From: MAG-120531 sp002378585
Lineage (GTDB): Bacteria > Bacteroidota > Bacteroidia > Flavobacteriales > Flavobacteriaceae
Reading direction: 5' to 3'
Length of the DNA: 64,000 nucleotides
NCBI GenBank assembly: GCA_937890575.1
Contig: CALADZ010000005.1
Location: forward strand, 1-64,000
Each line of letters begins with the position of its first letter. Positions within the stretch are counted from its first letter, which is position 1. The translations under genes and the position numbers were made by a program. Under the pieces are notes generated by a model. That model made no database searches. It had not been told where the DNA came from and worked only from the letters and a program-made list of their open reading frames with translations. This document shows positions 8,433 to 17,500 of this stretch, piece after piece.

Positions 8433-8888
8433 ATGGCTAGACCCCAACAATCCTTTAACAAGAAAGAAAAAGAGAAATTACGCGCCAAAAAACGCGAAGA
8501 GAAATCAAAGAAAAAAGAAGAGCGCAAATCAAATTCTTCTAAAGGTGCTGGTCTAGAAGATATGTTAGTCTATGTGGATGAGTATGGTCAATTGACCAAC
8601 ACACCGCCAGATCCTTCGAAAAAAGTGGAAATCGCCCTCGAAGATATTGTCATCGGGATTGCTAAACGCACCGAAGAAGAGGAACAAGAAGAATCTGCCA
8701 AAACAGGCAAGGTTACTTTTTTCGATACCTCTAAAGGTTTTGGATTTATACTGGATCTTCAGTCTCAAGAAAAATATTTCTTTCACGTGAGTCAGCTGAT
8801 TGATCAAGTGGATGAAAATGATAAAGTTACCTTCGAGTTAGAGAAAGGGCAACGCGGACTAAATGCAGTACGCGTCCAAAAAATCTAA
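8433..8888 (+). CDS. Cold-shock-domain RNA-binding protein with basic N-terminal extension
   Basis: 151 aa. Residues 1-45 are extremely rich in Lys, Glu and Arg (NKKEKEKLRAKKREEK...) and probably disordered or helical RNA-contacting. A short middle part (YVDEYGQLTNTPPDPSKK) follows. Residues about 89-151 are a cold-shock domain: GKVTFFDTSKGFGFI with the RNP1 core KGFGFI, and KYFFHVSQL as RNP2. Classical CspA is only about 70 aa; this long form is common in Flavobacteriia. It probably acts as an RNA chaperone. The gene stands alone with its own promoter, leader hairpin and terminator. Confidence 0.9.
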   Translation: MARPQQSFNKKEKEKLRAKKREEKSKKKEERKSNSSKGAGLEDMLVYVDEYGQLTNTPPDPSKKVEIALEDIVIGIAKRTEEEEQEESAKTGKVTFFDTSKGFGFILDLQSQEKYFFHVSQLIDQVDENDKVTFELEKGQRGLNAVRVQKI

Positions 8889-8903
8889 TTCTGGATACAC
8901 AAG

Positions 8904-8924
8904 ACGCCTTTCAAGGCGTTTTTT
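8904..8924 (+). terminator. Rho-independent terminator after the cold-shock-domain gene
   Basis: ACGCCT, loop TTCA, AGGCGT, then a run of six T. It lies 15 bases after the stop codon. Confidence 0.8.
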
Positions 8925-9011
8925 CCTTTGTATATTTGATCTATAATTTATATTATGTAAAATAGAATAATGGAGAACCCCTATCATAAAACATAAGTGT
9001 TGAATAACCTA

Positions 9012-10988
9012 TCAATAAGCCAACAGCTTCATCAACGTCTCTTCCACCCTAGATTTGGCCAGAAAACCTTGCTCTAAGGAAGTGGCAAATGGTATGGGTG
9101 TATCTAAACTCCCTACGCGCATGACTGGGGCATCCAAATACTGAAAAGCTTGTTCCATAACCAATGCAGCTATATCTGAACATATCCCGCCAAACATCGT
9201 ATCTTCTTGGATTAATAGCAGTTTACCGGTTTCTCTAACACTTTCCAGTATGGTTTGGGTGTCTAAAGGAATAAGTGTTCTAAGGTCAATCAGCGTAGCT
9301 TTTATTTCAGGATGTTTCTCCAATACGTCTAAAGCCCATGGGACACCAGCACCGAAGGTGACAATACTCACCTGATTTCCTTGGCAAATAACATTAGCTG
9401 AGCCAAATGGTATTTCATAATAGCCTTTGGGTACTAGTCCTTTAACACTTCGATAGAGCGCTTTGTGTTCAAAATACATCACCGGGTTTGGATCGTGGAT
9501 GGCCGTAGTCAATAATCCTTTAGCGTCATATGGATTGGATGGATAGACTACTTTTAAGCCAGGTGTTTTGGTAAACCATGCCTCATTGGTTTGAGAATGA
9601 AAGGGTCCAGCGCCTACACCGGCACCACAAGGCATTCTAAAGACAACATCAGCATTTTTTCCCCATCGATAATACATTTTTGCAGCATAGTTAACAATTG
9701 GGTTAAATCCAGAACTCACAAAATCAGCAAATTGCAACTCCATCACTGCTTTTTTACCGACTACAGATAAACCGATAGCAGTCTCTGCAATACCGGATTC
9801 ACAAATGGGGGTATTTCTGATGCGCTCCTCGCCAAATTCCTCAAGAAATCCCTCTGTGATTTTAAATGCACCCCCATATTGCGCAATGTCTTGCCCCATG
9901 ATCACCAACTCGTCAAATTTCTTTAAGGATTGAAACAACCCATCCCGAACAGCGTCGATAAACCTCATTTCTTCGTTGGCTGAACTGGGTAATTCAGGAT
10001 GGTGTTCCCAAGGCGCATAAACGTCGTTAAGTTCTAATTGCGGATCAAAAACAACCTCAGGTTCTGCAAAAACTTCCATGAGGTCTTGCTCTATTTGTGT
10101 GGAAATAGCGTGTTTAATTTGTTCAATTTCTTGATTATCCAGAATTTTTTCTGAAACGAGGTATTGTTCAAATTGATGCACTGGATCTTTCTTACTCCAT
10201 TGCTCAAACAGGTCTTTCGGAACATATTTCGTGCCACTTGCCTCTTCATGTCCCCTCATTCTAAAAGTGATAAACTCGAGAAGTATGGGTCTGGGACGTT
10301 CTCTGACGGATGCTGCTAGCGCACTTACTTGTTTATAAACTTCAAGTATATTGTTTCCGTCGATTTGATATCCCTCAATTCCATATCCTATGGCCTTGTC
10401 TACCAGTTTTGCACAACGGTATTGTTGACTAGTCGGAGTGGACAAACCATAGCCATTGTTTTCAATACAAAACAACACGGGCAAATCCCATACAGCCGCT
10501 ATGTTTAACGCTTCGTGAAAATCTCCCTCTGAAGTAGCTCCTTCCCCAGTAAAAACAGCAGTCACTTTGTGATCGCCATTAATTTTATGCCCCAGAGCTA
10601 TACCGTCGGCCACGCCCAATTGAGGCCCCAGATGGGAAATCATTCCCAAGATGTGGTACTCCATAGTGCCAAAGTGAAAGCTTCGGTCCCTACCCTTGGT
10701 GAATCCACTTGCTTTGCCTTGCCATTGGGCAAATAGTTTTTTAAAGGGGATATTTCTGGAAGTGAAAACGCCCAAGTTTCGATGCATAGGTAAAATGAAT
10801 TCATCTGGATGTAAAGCGGCAGTTACCCCAACGGAAATGGCTTCCTGACCAATTCCGCTAAACCATTTTGATATTTTTCCTTGACGCAACAAAACCAGCA
10901 TTTTCTCCTCGATCATTCTGGGGAAAATTAACTGGGTATACAGCTCTGTTTTTGTTTGTTTGGACAATCTAGCCCCTCTGAATTTCAT
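9012..10988 (-). CDS. Fused 2-oxoacid dehydrogenase E1 (alpha-beta in one chain), 2-oxoisovalerate type
   Basis: 658 aa single chain joining E1alpha (about 1-300) and E1beta (about 330-658). It would decarboxylate a 2-oxoacid with thiamine diphosphate and hand the acyl group to a lipoyl E2. The alpha part holds FSGIGQEAISVG, MHRNLGVF, the thiamine-diphosphate motif GEGATSEG (148-155; Glu for the usual Asp) and ENNGYGLST about 27 residues later, and the loop FRMRGHEEASG. The beta part holds GQDIAQYGGAFKITEG, ICESGIAE, FADF and RMPCGAGVGAGPFHSQ. The sequence is closer to branched-chain (BkdA/BkdB) than pyruvate E1. It stands alone; no E2 or E3 gene is adjacent. It diverges from the 2OG oxygenase gene across 88 bases. 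Confidence 0.9.
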   Translation of the reverse strand: MKFRGARLSKQTKTELYTQLIFPRMIEEKMLVLLRQGKISKWFSGIGQEAISVGVTAALHPDEFILPMHRNLGVFTSRNIPFKKLFAQWQGKASGFTKGRDRSFHFGTMEYHILGMISHLGPQLGVADGIALGHKINGDHKVTAVFTGEGATSEGDFHEALNIAAVWDLPVLFCIENNGYGLSTPTSQQYRCAKLVDKAIGYGIEGYQIDGNNILEVYKQVSALAASVRERPRPILLEFITFRMRGHEEASGTKYVPKDLFEQWSKKDPVHQFEQYLVSEKILDNQEIEQIKHAISTQIEQDLMEVFAEPEVVFDPQLELNDVYAPWEHHPELPSSANEEMRFIDAVRDGLFQSLKKFDELVIMGQDIAQYGGAFKITEGFLEEFGEERIRNTPICESGIAETAIGLSVVGKKAVMELQFADFVSSGFNPIVNYAAKMYYRWGKNADVVFRMPCGAGVGAGPFHSQTNEAWFTKTPGLKVVYPSNPYDAKGLLTTAIHDPNPVMYFEHKALYRSVKGLVPKGYYEIPFGSANVICQGNQVSIVTFGAGVPWALDVLEKHPEIKATLIDLRTLIPLDTQTILESVRETGKLLLIQEDTMFGGICSDIAALVMEQAFQYLDAPVMRVGSLDTPIPFATSLEQGFLAKSRVEETLMKLLAY

Positions 10989-11028
10989 AAATCTTATCTT
11001 GACTAAATGTATAAAATCAAGCGTTGAT

Positions 11029-11061
11029 TTGTAACAGGACAGTCAAAAATCTTTACATTTA
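11029..11061 (+). promoter_or_regulatory. Promoter of the 2OG oxygenase - SUI1 pair
   Basis: TTTG at 11029-11032, a 21-base spacer and TACATTTA at 11054-11061 (one mismatch to TAnnTTTG). The start codon is 15 bases further on. Confidence 0.55.
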
Positions 11062-11076
11062 TCTTATTTTTCCATT

Positions 11077-12027
11077 ATGAATCACATACCCAGTGTTGAT
11101 CTTCGGGATTTTTTATCCGAGGATCCAAGTCGCAAACAAAAATTCATTAATGAGATCCATCAAGCCTTTTCAGAAATTGGGTTTGTAGCCCTAAGAGGGC
11201 ATTTTCTCGATCAAAAGCTTGTGGACGAATTATACGGTCAAGTCAAGCACTTTTTTACGCTTGAGGAGTCCATCAAGAAAAAATATGAAATTGCTGGCAT
11301 TGGTGGGCAACGCGGCTATACCTCCTTTGGCAGGGAATCTGCCAAGGGCTCAAGTACTGGTGATTTAAAGGAGTTTTGGCATTTCGGACAATATGATGTT
11401 CCACAAAATGAGGATAAACGAACCTACCCCGACAATGTTTGGGTAGATGAAGTTCCTGGTTTTAATCAGGTCGGTAAGGAGGCATTTGCCCAACTGCAAA
11501 AAACTGCTGTTTATGTGCTCAGGGCATTGACCTATCCCCTAGCTCTTCCGGAGAACTACTTTGACGAGTACGTGCTCCAGGGAAATTCTATTTTAAGGGC
11601 TATCCATTACCCTCCCATTACAGAAGCACCAAAAAACGCAGTACGCGCGGCAGCCCATGGTGATATTAATTTGATCACTCTTTTGATGGGGGCACACGGC
11701 AAAGGTCTTCAAGTGAAAAATCATCAAGGCCAATGGATCGATGCTATTGCCTCTGAAGATGAGTTAATGATTAATGTGGGCGATATGCTCTCGAGATTGA
11801 CAAATAATAGTTTGAAATCTACCATCCATCAAGTGGTCAATCCACCCCAGGAATTGTGGGGAACCTCCAGGTATTCGATACCATTTTTCATGCATCCAGT
11901 GAGCAGTATGTCTTTGTCTTGTCTGCCTCAATGCATCAGCGATGCCCAGCCCAAAGGATACGAGGATATAACAGCAGGCGATTTTTTACGCGAACGTTTG
12001 GTGGAACTAGGATTGATTAAAGGCTGA
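11077..12027 (+). CDS. 2-oxoglutarate/Fe(II)-dependent oxygenase, isopenicillin-N-synthase-like
   Basis: 316 aa double-stranded beta-helix oxygenase. The N-terminal DIOX_N-like part (IPSVDLRDFL, EIGFVALRGH) precedes the catalytic barrel. Iron ligands are H and D of AAHGDINLITLL and H of STIHQVVNPP; R of RYSIPFF would hold the 2-oxoglutarate carboxylate. All needed ligands are present, so it should be active. The substrate is unknown: relatives act on small molecules, but neighbours give no pathway. Its TGA overlaps the ATG of a SUI1-like gene (TGATG), so the two are co-translated. Confidence 0.9.
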   Translation: MNHIPSVDLRDFLSEDPSRKQKFINEIHQAFSEIGFVALRGHFLDQKLVDELYGQVKHFFTLEESIKKKYEIAGIGGQRGYTSFGRESAKGSSTGDLKEFWHFGQYDVPQNEDKRTYPDNVWVDEVPGFNQVGKEAFAQLQKTAVYVLRALTYPLALPENYFDEYVLQGNSILRAIHYPPITEAPKNAVRAAAHGDINLITLLMGAHGKGLQVKNHQGQWIDAIASEDELMINVGDMLSRLTNNSLKSTIHQVVNPPQELWGTSRYSIPFFMHPVSSMSLSCLPQCISDAQPKGYEDITAGDFLRERLVELGLIKG

Positions 12028-12356
12028 TGGATCTCTCTGAACAACTCAAGAAGTTATTTCCCGACCATGTGCCGAGTGAGGATGTAGCACCCAAGGCAGA
12101 TGCTGCATTGATCAGTAAGCAAACCGATCCGCTTAGCTGTATCTACGAAAAAAGAAAAGGGAAACCGGTAACCATCATCGAGGGTTTTGAGATGAATGAA
12201 TCCCTGCAACAAGAGCTAGCCAAAAAGATAAAAATCTATTTAGGGGTTGGCGGAACCTACAAAGCGGGACAAATCATCATTCAAGGGGACTACAGACCTA
12301 AAATCATGGCTTATCTGACAGATTTAGGGTATAAGGTGAAGCGCGTAGGCGGCTAA
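12027..12356 (+). CDS. SUI1/eIF1-like translation factor (YciH family)
   Basis: 109 aa. The C-terminal about 70 residues are a SUI1 domain: GKPVTIIEGFEMN, LGVGGTYKAGQIIIQGDYRPKIMAYL and the ending GYKVKRVGG. The family resembles eukaryotic eIF1 and E. coli YciH, which discriminates start codons or non-canonical initiation complexes. The N-terminal about 40 residues form a short acidic or flexible lead. The start is fixed by the TGATG overlap with the oxygenase gene. Confidence 0.92.
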   Translation: MDLSEQLKKLFPDHVPSEDVAPKADAALISKQTDPLSCIYEKRKGKPVTIIEGFEMNESLQQELAKKIKIYLGVGGTYKAGQIIIQGDYRPKIMAYLTDLGYKVKRVGG

Positions 12357-12407
12357 TATTCAGTAGTTTATATTTTTTTTGTACATTAGTAGATCCAACA
12401 CTTTCTT

Positions 12408-13325
12408 ATGGATGATCTGATGCACATTTCTGGAAGCGACCGACTGACTCATAAGATCAGTCAGCTTGGCTTTAAAGAGTCTGTGGTCACTTGGCGTGAA
12501 ATTCTCTCCGAAGGCAGAACCATTCATGAGGTCGGATCTGAAAATTTTTGGAAAGAACGTTTTCTTTTTTTACACTCATCGTATGCTTGGAGTAAACAGC
12601 GTTTTGTTCAACGCACACTTCGGGAGTATAGAAACTTGTGTCGAGCAAAATCCCAAGACATCATTGCGCTTTGGTTCGATACAGATCTCTCCAGTCAAAT
12701 CAATATGATGGCTATATTGAGTTGGCTTAAAACTCATCGGAGATACGCGCAGATTTTTTGGGTGGATGTTTCACTTTCTGACATGGATATTTTAGATCAA
12801 TGGACTGTTGATCAAGTACGTGAAGCTTGGGAAAAAAGAAAAGAGCTCACCCAGGATGATATTGAATTTGCGGACTACACTTGGCAAATCTATTGTTCAG
12901 ACAACCCAATACGTCTGACACATATCAGCCATAGTAGCCAAACTCAACTCAGTGCACTGCCTCAAACTATTTCCCAACATCTCAAAAGATTTCCTTCAGT
13001 GGTTCATGGTTTGTCAGATTTTGAATATACAGTCCTTCAAAAGTTATCGCAACAAGGCACCCATCATGTAGGTTTATTTGTCGATGAGGTACACCGGGCG
13101 CAACAAAGAACCTACGGGTACACCAAACCCCAGATTAGTCGAGTTTTACAAAAACTTTCCCCATGGCTAGCGGCAACAACCTTTGAGGTCAAAGAGCAAG
13201 GAAAAAAATTGCTCCAAGGAAAAGCTAATGCATACAGCGTCTTGAAAGATCAAGGTTATCTTGGCGGTGCATTGACCTATAACTATCTTTGGGATGCTCA
13301 AGCTGGGCGTATTCTAAAACTCTGA
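12408..13325 (+). CDS. DUF1835 family protein
   Basis: 305 aa. The N-terminal third matches the DUF1835 pattern: MHISGSDRLTHKI, VVTWREILSEG, ENFWKERFLFL and IIALWFDTDLSSQINMMAILSWL. The C-terminal region (FEYTVLQKLSQQGTHHVGLFVDEVHR...) resembles a winged-helix-like accessory part seen in longer members. Function is unknown. Start is at ATG 12408 or ATG 12420; the second gives the more typical beginning. The nucleoside phosphorylase gene follows after one base, so they form a transcription unit. Confidence 0.8.
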   Translation: MDDLMHISGSDRLTHKISQLGFKESVVTWREILSEGRTIHEVGSENFWKERFLFLHSSYAWSKQRFVQRTLREYRNLCRAKSQDIIALWFDTDLSSQINMMAILSWLKTHRRYAQIFWVDVSLSDMDILDQWTVDQVREAWEKRKELTQDDIEFADYTWQIYCSDNPIRLTHISHSSQTQLSALPQTISQHLKRFPSVVHGLSDFEYTVLQKLSQQGTHHVGLFVDEVHRAQQRTYGYTKPQISRVLQKLSPWLAATTFEVKEQGKKLLQGKANAYSVLKDQGYLGGALTYNYLWDAQAGRILKL

Positions 13326-13326
13326 C

Positions 13327-14196
13327 ATGCAACATCCTGAAACGGAACTAATTCTTCACCCAACCCAGGGTGTTTACCACCTGCATTTAATGCCTGAAGA
13401 ACTGGCAAATATCGTGATTACAGTAGGTGATCCGGACCGAGTACCCCTAGTCTCTAAATACTTTGATCGAATTGAGGTGCGTAAACAACACAGAGAGTTT
13501 GTCACGCATACCGGATGGTTTCAAGGAAAGCGCATATCTGTGGTCTCCACTGGAATTGGTCCGGACAACATAGATATTGTGTTAAACGAGCTAGATGCCT
13601 TGGTGAACATAGACTTTACTAACAAAACAAACATCAAGGACAGAAAATCCCTAAATATCATTCGCATAGGTACCTCTGGCTCATTACAACCGCATATTCC
13701 TGTGGACTCATTTGTGGTAGGAAAACACGCCCTAGGACTAGATAATATGATGGCATTTTACGACCAGAATAAAGCTTATGATGATCCCATGGCCCAAGCT
13801 TTACGGACTTCTCAGCTCTTGCCAAACGCTGTTGTTCCTTACGGAGTTTCCCCCAGCAAACAGTTGTTAAAACTATGGGATCCCCATACATGTATTTTGG
13901 CCAATACATTGACTAGCGTAGGTTTTTATGGCCCTCAAGGCAGAGTTTTAGGTACTTGGAGCGCACAAAAAAAGTTAATGGACGGATTAGTGTCTTTTAA
14001 TTTTAATGGGCAAACTATTGATCACATTGAAATGGAAACATCGGCAATTTATGGCTTGTCATCAGTTTTTGGTCATCAAGCAGTTTCTCTCAATGCCATT
14101 TTAGCCAATCGTTCTCATCAAACATTTTCAAAGCACCCCGAAAAAACGATTAATAAATTGATCGAATGGGCTTTAGAGCATTTGTCTCAAGTATAG
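13327..14196 (+). CDS. Nucleoside phosphorylase, uridine-phosphorylase-like
   Basis: 289 aa PNP/UDP family enzyme that splits a nucleoside with phosphate into base and (deoxy)ribose 1-phosphate for salvage. Marks are ITVGDPDRV near the N-terminus (phosphate binding), GPDNIDIVLNELDALVN, the IRIGTSGSLQ strand-loop with its phosphate-binding Thr/Ser, and IEMETSAIYGLS, whose ME-E motif binds the ribose hydroxyls. E. coli Udp is about 253 aa; this one is longer by an inserted segment around residues 150-200. Uridine is the likeliest substrate, but specificity cannot be fixed by eye. The gene ends 8 bases before ung, tail to tail. Confidence 0.9.
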   Translation: MQHPETELILHPTQGVYHLHLMPEELANIVITVGDPDRVPLVSKYFDRIEVRKQHREFVTHTGWFQGKRISVVSTGIGPDNIDIVLNELDALVNIDFTNKTNIKDRKSLNIIRIGTSGSLQPHIPVDSFVVGKHALGLDNMMAFYDQNKAYDDPMAQALRTSQLLPNAVVPYGVSPSKQLLKLWDPHTCILANTLTSVGFYGPQGRVLGTWSAQKKLMDGLVSFNFNGQTIDHIEMETSAIYGLSSVFGHQAVSLNAILANRSHQTFSKHPEKTINKLIEWALEHLSQV

Positions 14197-14204
14197 GTTT
14201 AATA

Positions 14205-14864
14205 TTATCCTACCCAGTTAATCGGGGTTTTCCCTTGACTGATTAAGTACTCATTGGCCAAAGTAAAGTGATTATTCCCAAACCAGTAGCCTCTGTTGGC
14301 GCTTAAAGGGGATGGATGTCCTGACTTCAAGATCAAGTGATTTTTTCCGATAAGAGATGCCTTTTTATGGGCATGTCCTCCCCAAAGCATGAATACGATT
14401 CCCTGGGATTTTTCTGCGAGCTTGAGCAGCACTAAATCAGACCACGGTTTCCACAGAGACAGGTATGCTCCTGGGCTATTTTGGGGTACGCTCCAAGCGC
14501 TATTCATCAATAACACCCCTTGTTTGGCCCAATCACCTAAATGCCCATGTCTGGCTGTGGGTACGCGGTATTCAGCGCTTAATTCTTTAAATATATTAAT
14601 CAGTGATGGGGGTATAGGTTGATCAGGGGCCACTGAAAAGGCATAACCATCAGCCTGTCCAGGACCATGGTAAGGATCCTGACCCAGCAAGACCACTTTT
14701 ACCGTTGAAACAGGCGTTGATTTAAAGGCATTAAAAAGTTGATCTACCTGAGGAAGGTCTTGATTTAACTGATGTTTTTCTCTTTGAGCCGACCACCATT
14801 TTGTCCAGTTTTCCTGTGTCTTTTGGTCAAAAAGGAATTCTTTCCAATTGTCGGGTAGATCCAT
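14205..14864 (-). CDS. ung: Uracil-DNA glycosylase, family 1
   Basis: 219 aa. It removes uracil from DNA as the first step of base excision repair. The catalytic water-activating motif GQDPYHGPGQADGYAFSV and the C-terminal minor-groove loop SGHPSPLSANRG are both intact, as is the uracil-recognition Asn region LLMNSAWSV. The length is normal. The start at ATG 14864 is 36 bases from the divergent mutS2 gene. Confidence 0.97.
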   Translation of the reverse strand: MDLPDNWKEFLFDQKTQENWTKWWSAQREKHQLNQDLPQVDQLFNAFKSTPVSTVKVVLLGQDPYHGPGQADGYAFSVAPDQPIPPSLINIFKELSAEYRVPTARHGHLGDWAKQGVLLMNSAWSVPQNSPGAYLSLWKPWSDLVLLKLAEKSQGIVFMLWGGHAHKKASLIGKNHLILKSGHPSPLSANRGYWFGNNHFTLANEYLISQGKTPINWVG

Positions 14865-14873
14865 ACAGAGTTG

Positions 14874-14881
14874 TATTTTTG
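14874..14881 (+). promoter_or_regulatory. -7 box of mutS2
   Basis: TATTTTTG matches TAnnTTTG exactly and lies 19 bases before the mutS2 ATG. A TTG at 14848-14850 is 23 bases upstream, at the long end of the usual spacing. Confidence 0.5.
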
Positions 14882-14900
14882 GCTAAAATTAGTCCTTTAG

Positions 14901-17075
14901 ATGTCCTGGAGCAAAATTCAGCTAAAAACCATTGAAGATTTAGAGTTCCCTACCGTTTTACAACAGGTATCAGAACGTTGCCATACGGACAAGGGTAGAG
15001 AACGCGCGTTATCTCTGCTCCCTTTTGTGGATAAAACAGAAGCGATCGTGGCCATGACGCAGACAGCGGAATACCTGGATAGTTTTTCCAACAACAATAA
15101 AATCCCTAACCACGGTTTTGAATCGATTGATCGAGAAGTTCAAATATTGGGTATTGATCAAATGGTACTGGATGCTCCTGGGTTTCACAGGATCGCACAG
15201 CTTTATGATACATGGTTTCAGCATCATGTCTTCTTCAAAAAGATGGGTAATTATTTTCCTTTATTATCCCAACTGAGCGCTACCCACCTACCCTGCCCTG
15301 AGTTACCTGAGCAAATTCAAAGTGTTTTCGATCGATTTGGGGAGATAAAGGATGACGCATCTCCCTCGTTGAGGATAATCCGTTTGGAAATGGGACTGTG
15401 CCGGGATAAACGCAACAAGAGTTTTTCTCAAGCGATCAGCCATGCAGTAGCTCAAGACTATCTCGATGAAATCCGAGAGTCCGTGGTAGACAATCGACGT
15501 GTATTGGCCGTTAAGGCAATGCATCGAAGAAAGATTAAAGGCAGTGCTTTAGGTATGTCCAAAACCGGGAGTATTGTGTTTATTGAACCCGAATCCTGTA
15601 TGGTACATTCTCGAGCTCTTTCGATGCTAGAGATTGATGAACAAGAGGAAATACAACGGATTTTGGCGCAATTGACCGAACGTATTCGCAGGTTTGCTCC
15701 TGACCTAGTGAGGTACCAGTCATTTTTGGCCCATATGGATGTCGTCTGTGCCAAAGCGCGTTATGCTCAATTAATGGACGGTGTCATGCCACAGATAGCT
15801 GATCGGCAGGAACTTCAGTTTAAAAAAGCCTATCATCCCCTACTGTATCTAACTAATAAAAAAAACAATACTCCAACGCATCCACAAGACATTCACTTAC
15901 ACGATCAGAACAGAATTGTGGTGATTTCTGGTCCGAATGCTGGCGGAAAAAGTATCACCCTAAAAACCATAGGGTTGTTGCAAATTATGATGCAATCTGG
16001 ATTATTAATCCCTGTGCATCCAGCGACAACGCTTTGTTTTTTTGACAAAATATTGTCGGATATTGGGGATAATCAGTCGATTGAAAACCATTTGAGCACC
16101 TATAGTTCGAGGCTTAAAAACATGAATGAGTTTTTGAAAAAATGCAACGAACGGACTTTATTTTTGATCGATGAATTTGGTACTGGTTCAGACCCTGAAT
16201 TAGGAGGTGCTTTAGCAGAAACGTTTTTAGAGGAATTTTACCAAAAAGGGTCTTATGGCGTAATTACGACCCACTACACCAACCTAAAAATGTTGGCCGA
16301 TGAGTTGCCTTTTGCCTCTAATGCCAATATGCTTTTTGATGCGCAGTCACTCTCCCCCACCTATCAATTGGTGTTGGGTGAAGCGGGTAGTTCATTTACC
16401 TTTGAGGTAGCACAAAAGAATGGGATTCCCTATGGATTGATTAACCGAGCCAAGAAAAAGATCGAAAAAGGGAAGGTGCGTTTCGATGCTACTATTGCCA
16501 AATTGCAACAAGAAAGATCCCAGGTTCGTGCTCAAGATAGTTTGCTCAAAGATCAATCCAACAAAGCAGAACAAGAAGCCAAGCGATTGACCGAGTTAAA
16601 CGCGAAGATTAAGGACAAACTGGTGAAATATCAGCAGCTGTACGACGCCAATCAACGGGTGCTAGCCCTAGGTCAAAAAGTGGAACAGCTTGCCCTACAG
16701 TACTTTAAAGACACCAAAAAACGTTCCTTAGTCTCGGGCTTGTTACAACTCGTCGAAACAGAAAACGCCAAAAGAAAAAAACAGTCGACTGTTGTCGAGA
16801 AAAAAGAAAAACAAGTGTTGCAAGAGGTGCAACAAGAGGTTATTGCACAGTTGCCTAAGGTTAGGGCCGAAAAGAAGAAAAAACAAGCTCTAGCCGAAAA
16901 AGCTCCTGAAAAACCTATGGTGGATCTGCAAGTTGGGGATCGGGTCCGCATGTTTGACGGTAAAGCCATAGGATCCATTGACGCCATTGAAAAAAACAAG
17001 GCTACTGTAAATTATGGTGTTTTTACCACCAAGGTTAATTTGGATCAATTGGAATTTGTTTCCAGGAAAAAGTAG
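14901..17075 (+). CDS. mutS2: MutS2-type ATPase lacking an Smr nuclease domain
   Basis: 724 aa. N-terminal core/lever helices (1-300) precede a MutS ATPase with Walker A GPNAGGKS (344-351), Walker B FLIDEFGTGSD (about 424-434) and the ITTHYTNLK switch region. A lysine-rich coiled coil (about 520-670) follows, then a small KOW-like beta domain, VGDRVRMFDGKAIGSIDAIEK, and the protein ends FVSRKK. In Bacillus-type MutS2 the KOW region is followed by an Smr endonuclease domain of about 80 residues; none is present here, and the stop is immediately followed by the next gene. MutS2 is known to suppress recombination and rescue collided ribosomes; without Smr only the ATPase/clamp role can be inferred. 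The DCC gene starts 2 bases later. Confidence 0.88.
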   Translation: MSWSKIQLKTIEDLEFPTVLQQVSERCHTDKGRERALSLLPFVDKTEAIVAMTQTAEYLDSFSNNNKIPNHGFESIDREVQILGIDQMVLDAPGFHRIAQLYDTWFQHHVFFKKMGNYFPLLSQLSATHLPCPELPEQIQSVFDRFGEIKDDASPSLRIIRLEMGLCRDKRNKSFSQAISHAVAQDYLDEIRESVVDNRRVLAVKAMHRRKIKGSALGMSKTGSIVFIEPESCMVHSRALSMLEIDEQEEIQRILAQLTERIRRFAPDLVRYQSFLAHMDVVCAKARYAQLMDGVMPQIADRQELQFKKAYHPLLYLTNKKNNTPTHPQDIHLHDQNRIVVISGPNAGGKSITLKTIGLLQIMMQSGLLIPVHPATTLCFFDKILSDIGDNQSIENHLSTYSSRLKNMNEFLKKCNERTLFLIDEFGTGSDPELGGALAETFLEEFYQKGSYGVITTHYTNLKMLADELPFASNANMLFDAQSLSPTYQLVLGEAGSSFTFEVAQKNGIPYGLINRAKKKIEKGKVRFDATIAKLQQERSQVRAQDSLLKDQSNKAEQEAKRLTELNAKIKDKLVKYQQLYDANQRVLALGQKVEQLALQYFKDTKKRSLVSGLLQLVETENAKRKKQSTVVEKKEKQVLQEVQQEVIAQLPKVRAEKKKKQALAEKAPEKPMVDLQVGDRVRMFDGKAIGSIDAIEKNKATVNYGVFTTKVNLDQLEFVSRKK

Positions 17076-17077
17076 TC

Positions 17078-17500
17078 ATGAGTGGACTTGTGATTTTTGA
17101 TGGTACTTGTGGGCTTTGCCACAAAGCGGTGCGATTTCTCTCATCAATTCCCACAAAAACCCCATTGAACTATGTGTCCAGTCACAGTGATTTCGGAAAC
17201 GATTTGCTCGTATCTCGAGGTTGGGACACACTAGCAGAGGAAACAGTTATGCTCATTCACCCATCGGGTGTTGTCTACCAGAAGTCAGCGGCAGTCCTGG
17301 AAGCTTTGTGTTTGATCAGACCGAATAACGTCCTGTTTAAGGGATTGAGGTATTTGAAAAACCCGTTATTTGACTGGTTATATGAGGCAATAGCTAAAAA
17401 CCGTAGAAAGTGGTTTTCCCCCCAAAAAGAAGACTGTTTGATTCAGCTTAAATACGGACGTGTGTTGACGCAAAAATCGGAAGGGAAAATTAATCCCTAA
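17078..17500 (+). CDS. DCC-family thiol-disulfide oxidoreductase-like protein (DUF393)
   Basis: 140 aa. The N-terminus FDGTCGLCHKAVRFL carries the DxxCxxC signature (C11, C14) that names the family. The middle LRYLKNPLFDWLYEAIAKNR and C-terminal region are typical too. A thioredoxin-like redox role is proposed for the family, but partners are not known. It follows mutS2 after 2 bases, and its 3' end overlaps the convergent symporter gene by 11 bases. Confidence 0.9.
   Translation: MSGLVIFDGTCGLCHKAVRFLSSIPTKTPLNYVSSHSDFGNDLLVSRGWDTLAEETVMLIHPSGVVYQKSAAVLEALCLIRPNNVLFKGLRYLKNPLFDWLYEAIAKNRRKWFSPQKEDCLIQLKYGRVLTQKSEGKINP

Noticed and set aside
8889..9011. Small RNA or tRNA in the gap after the cold-shock gene
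   Set aside because: Beyond the terminator the gap is A/T-rich with no cloverleaf or further stem that I can see.
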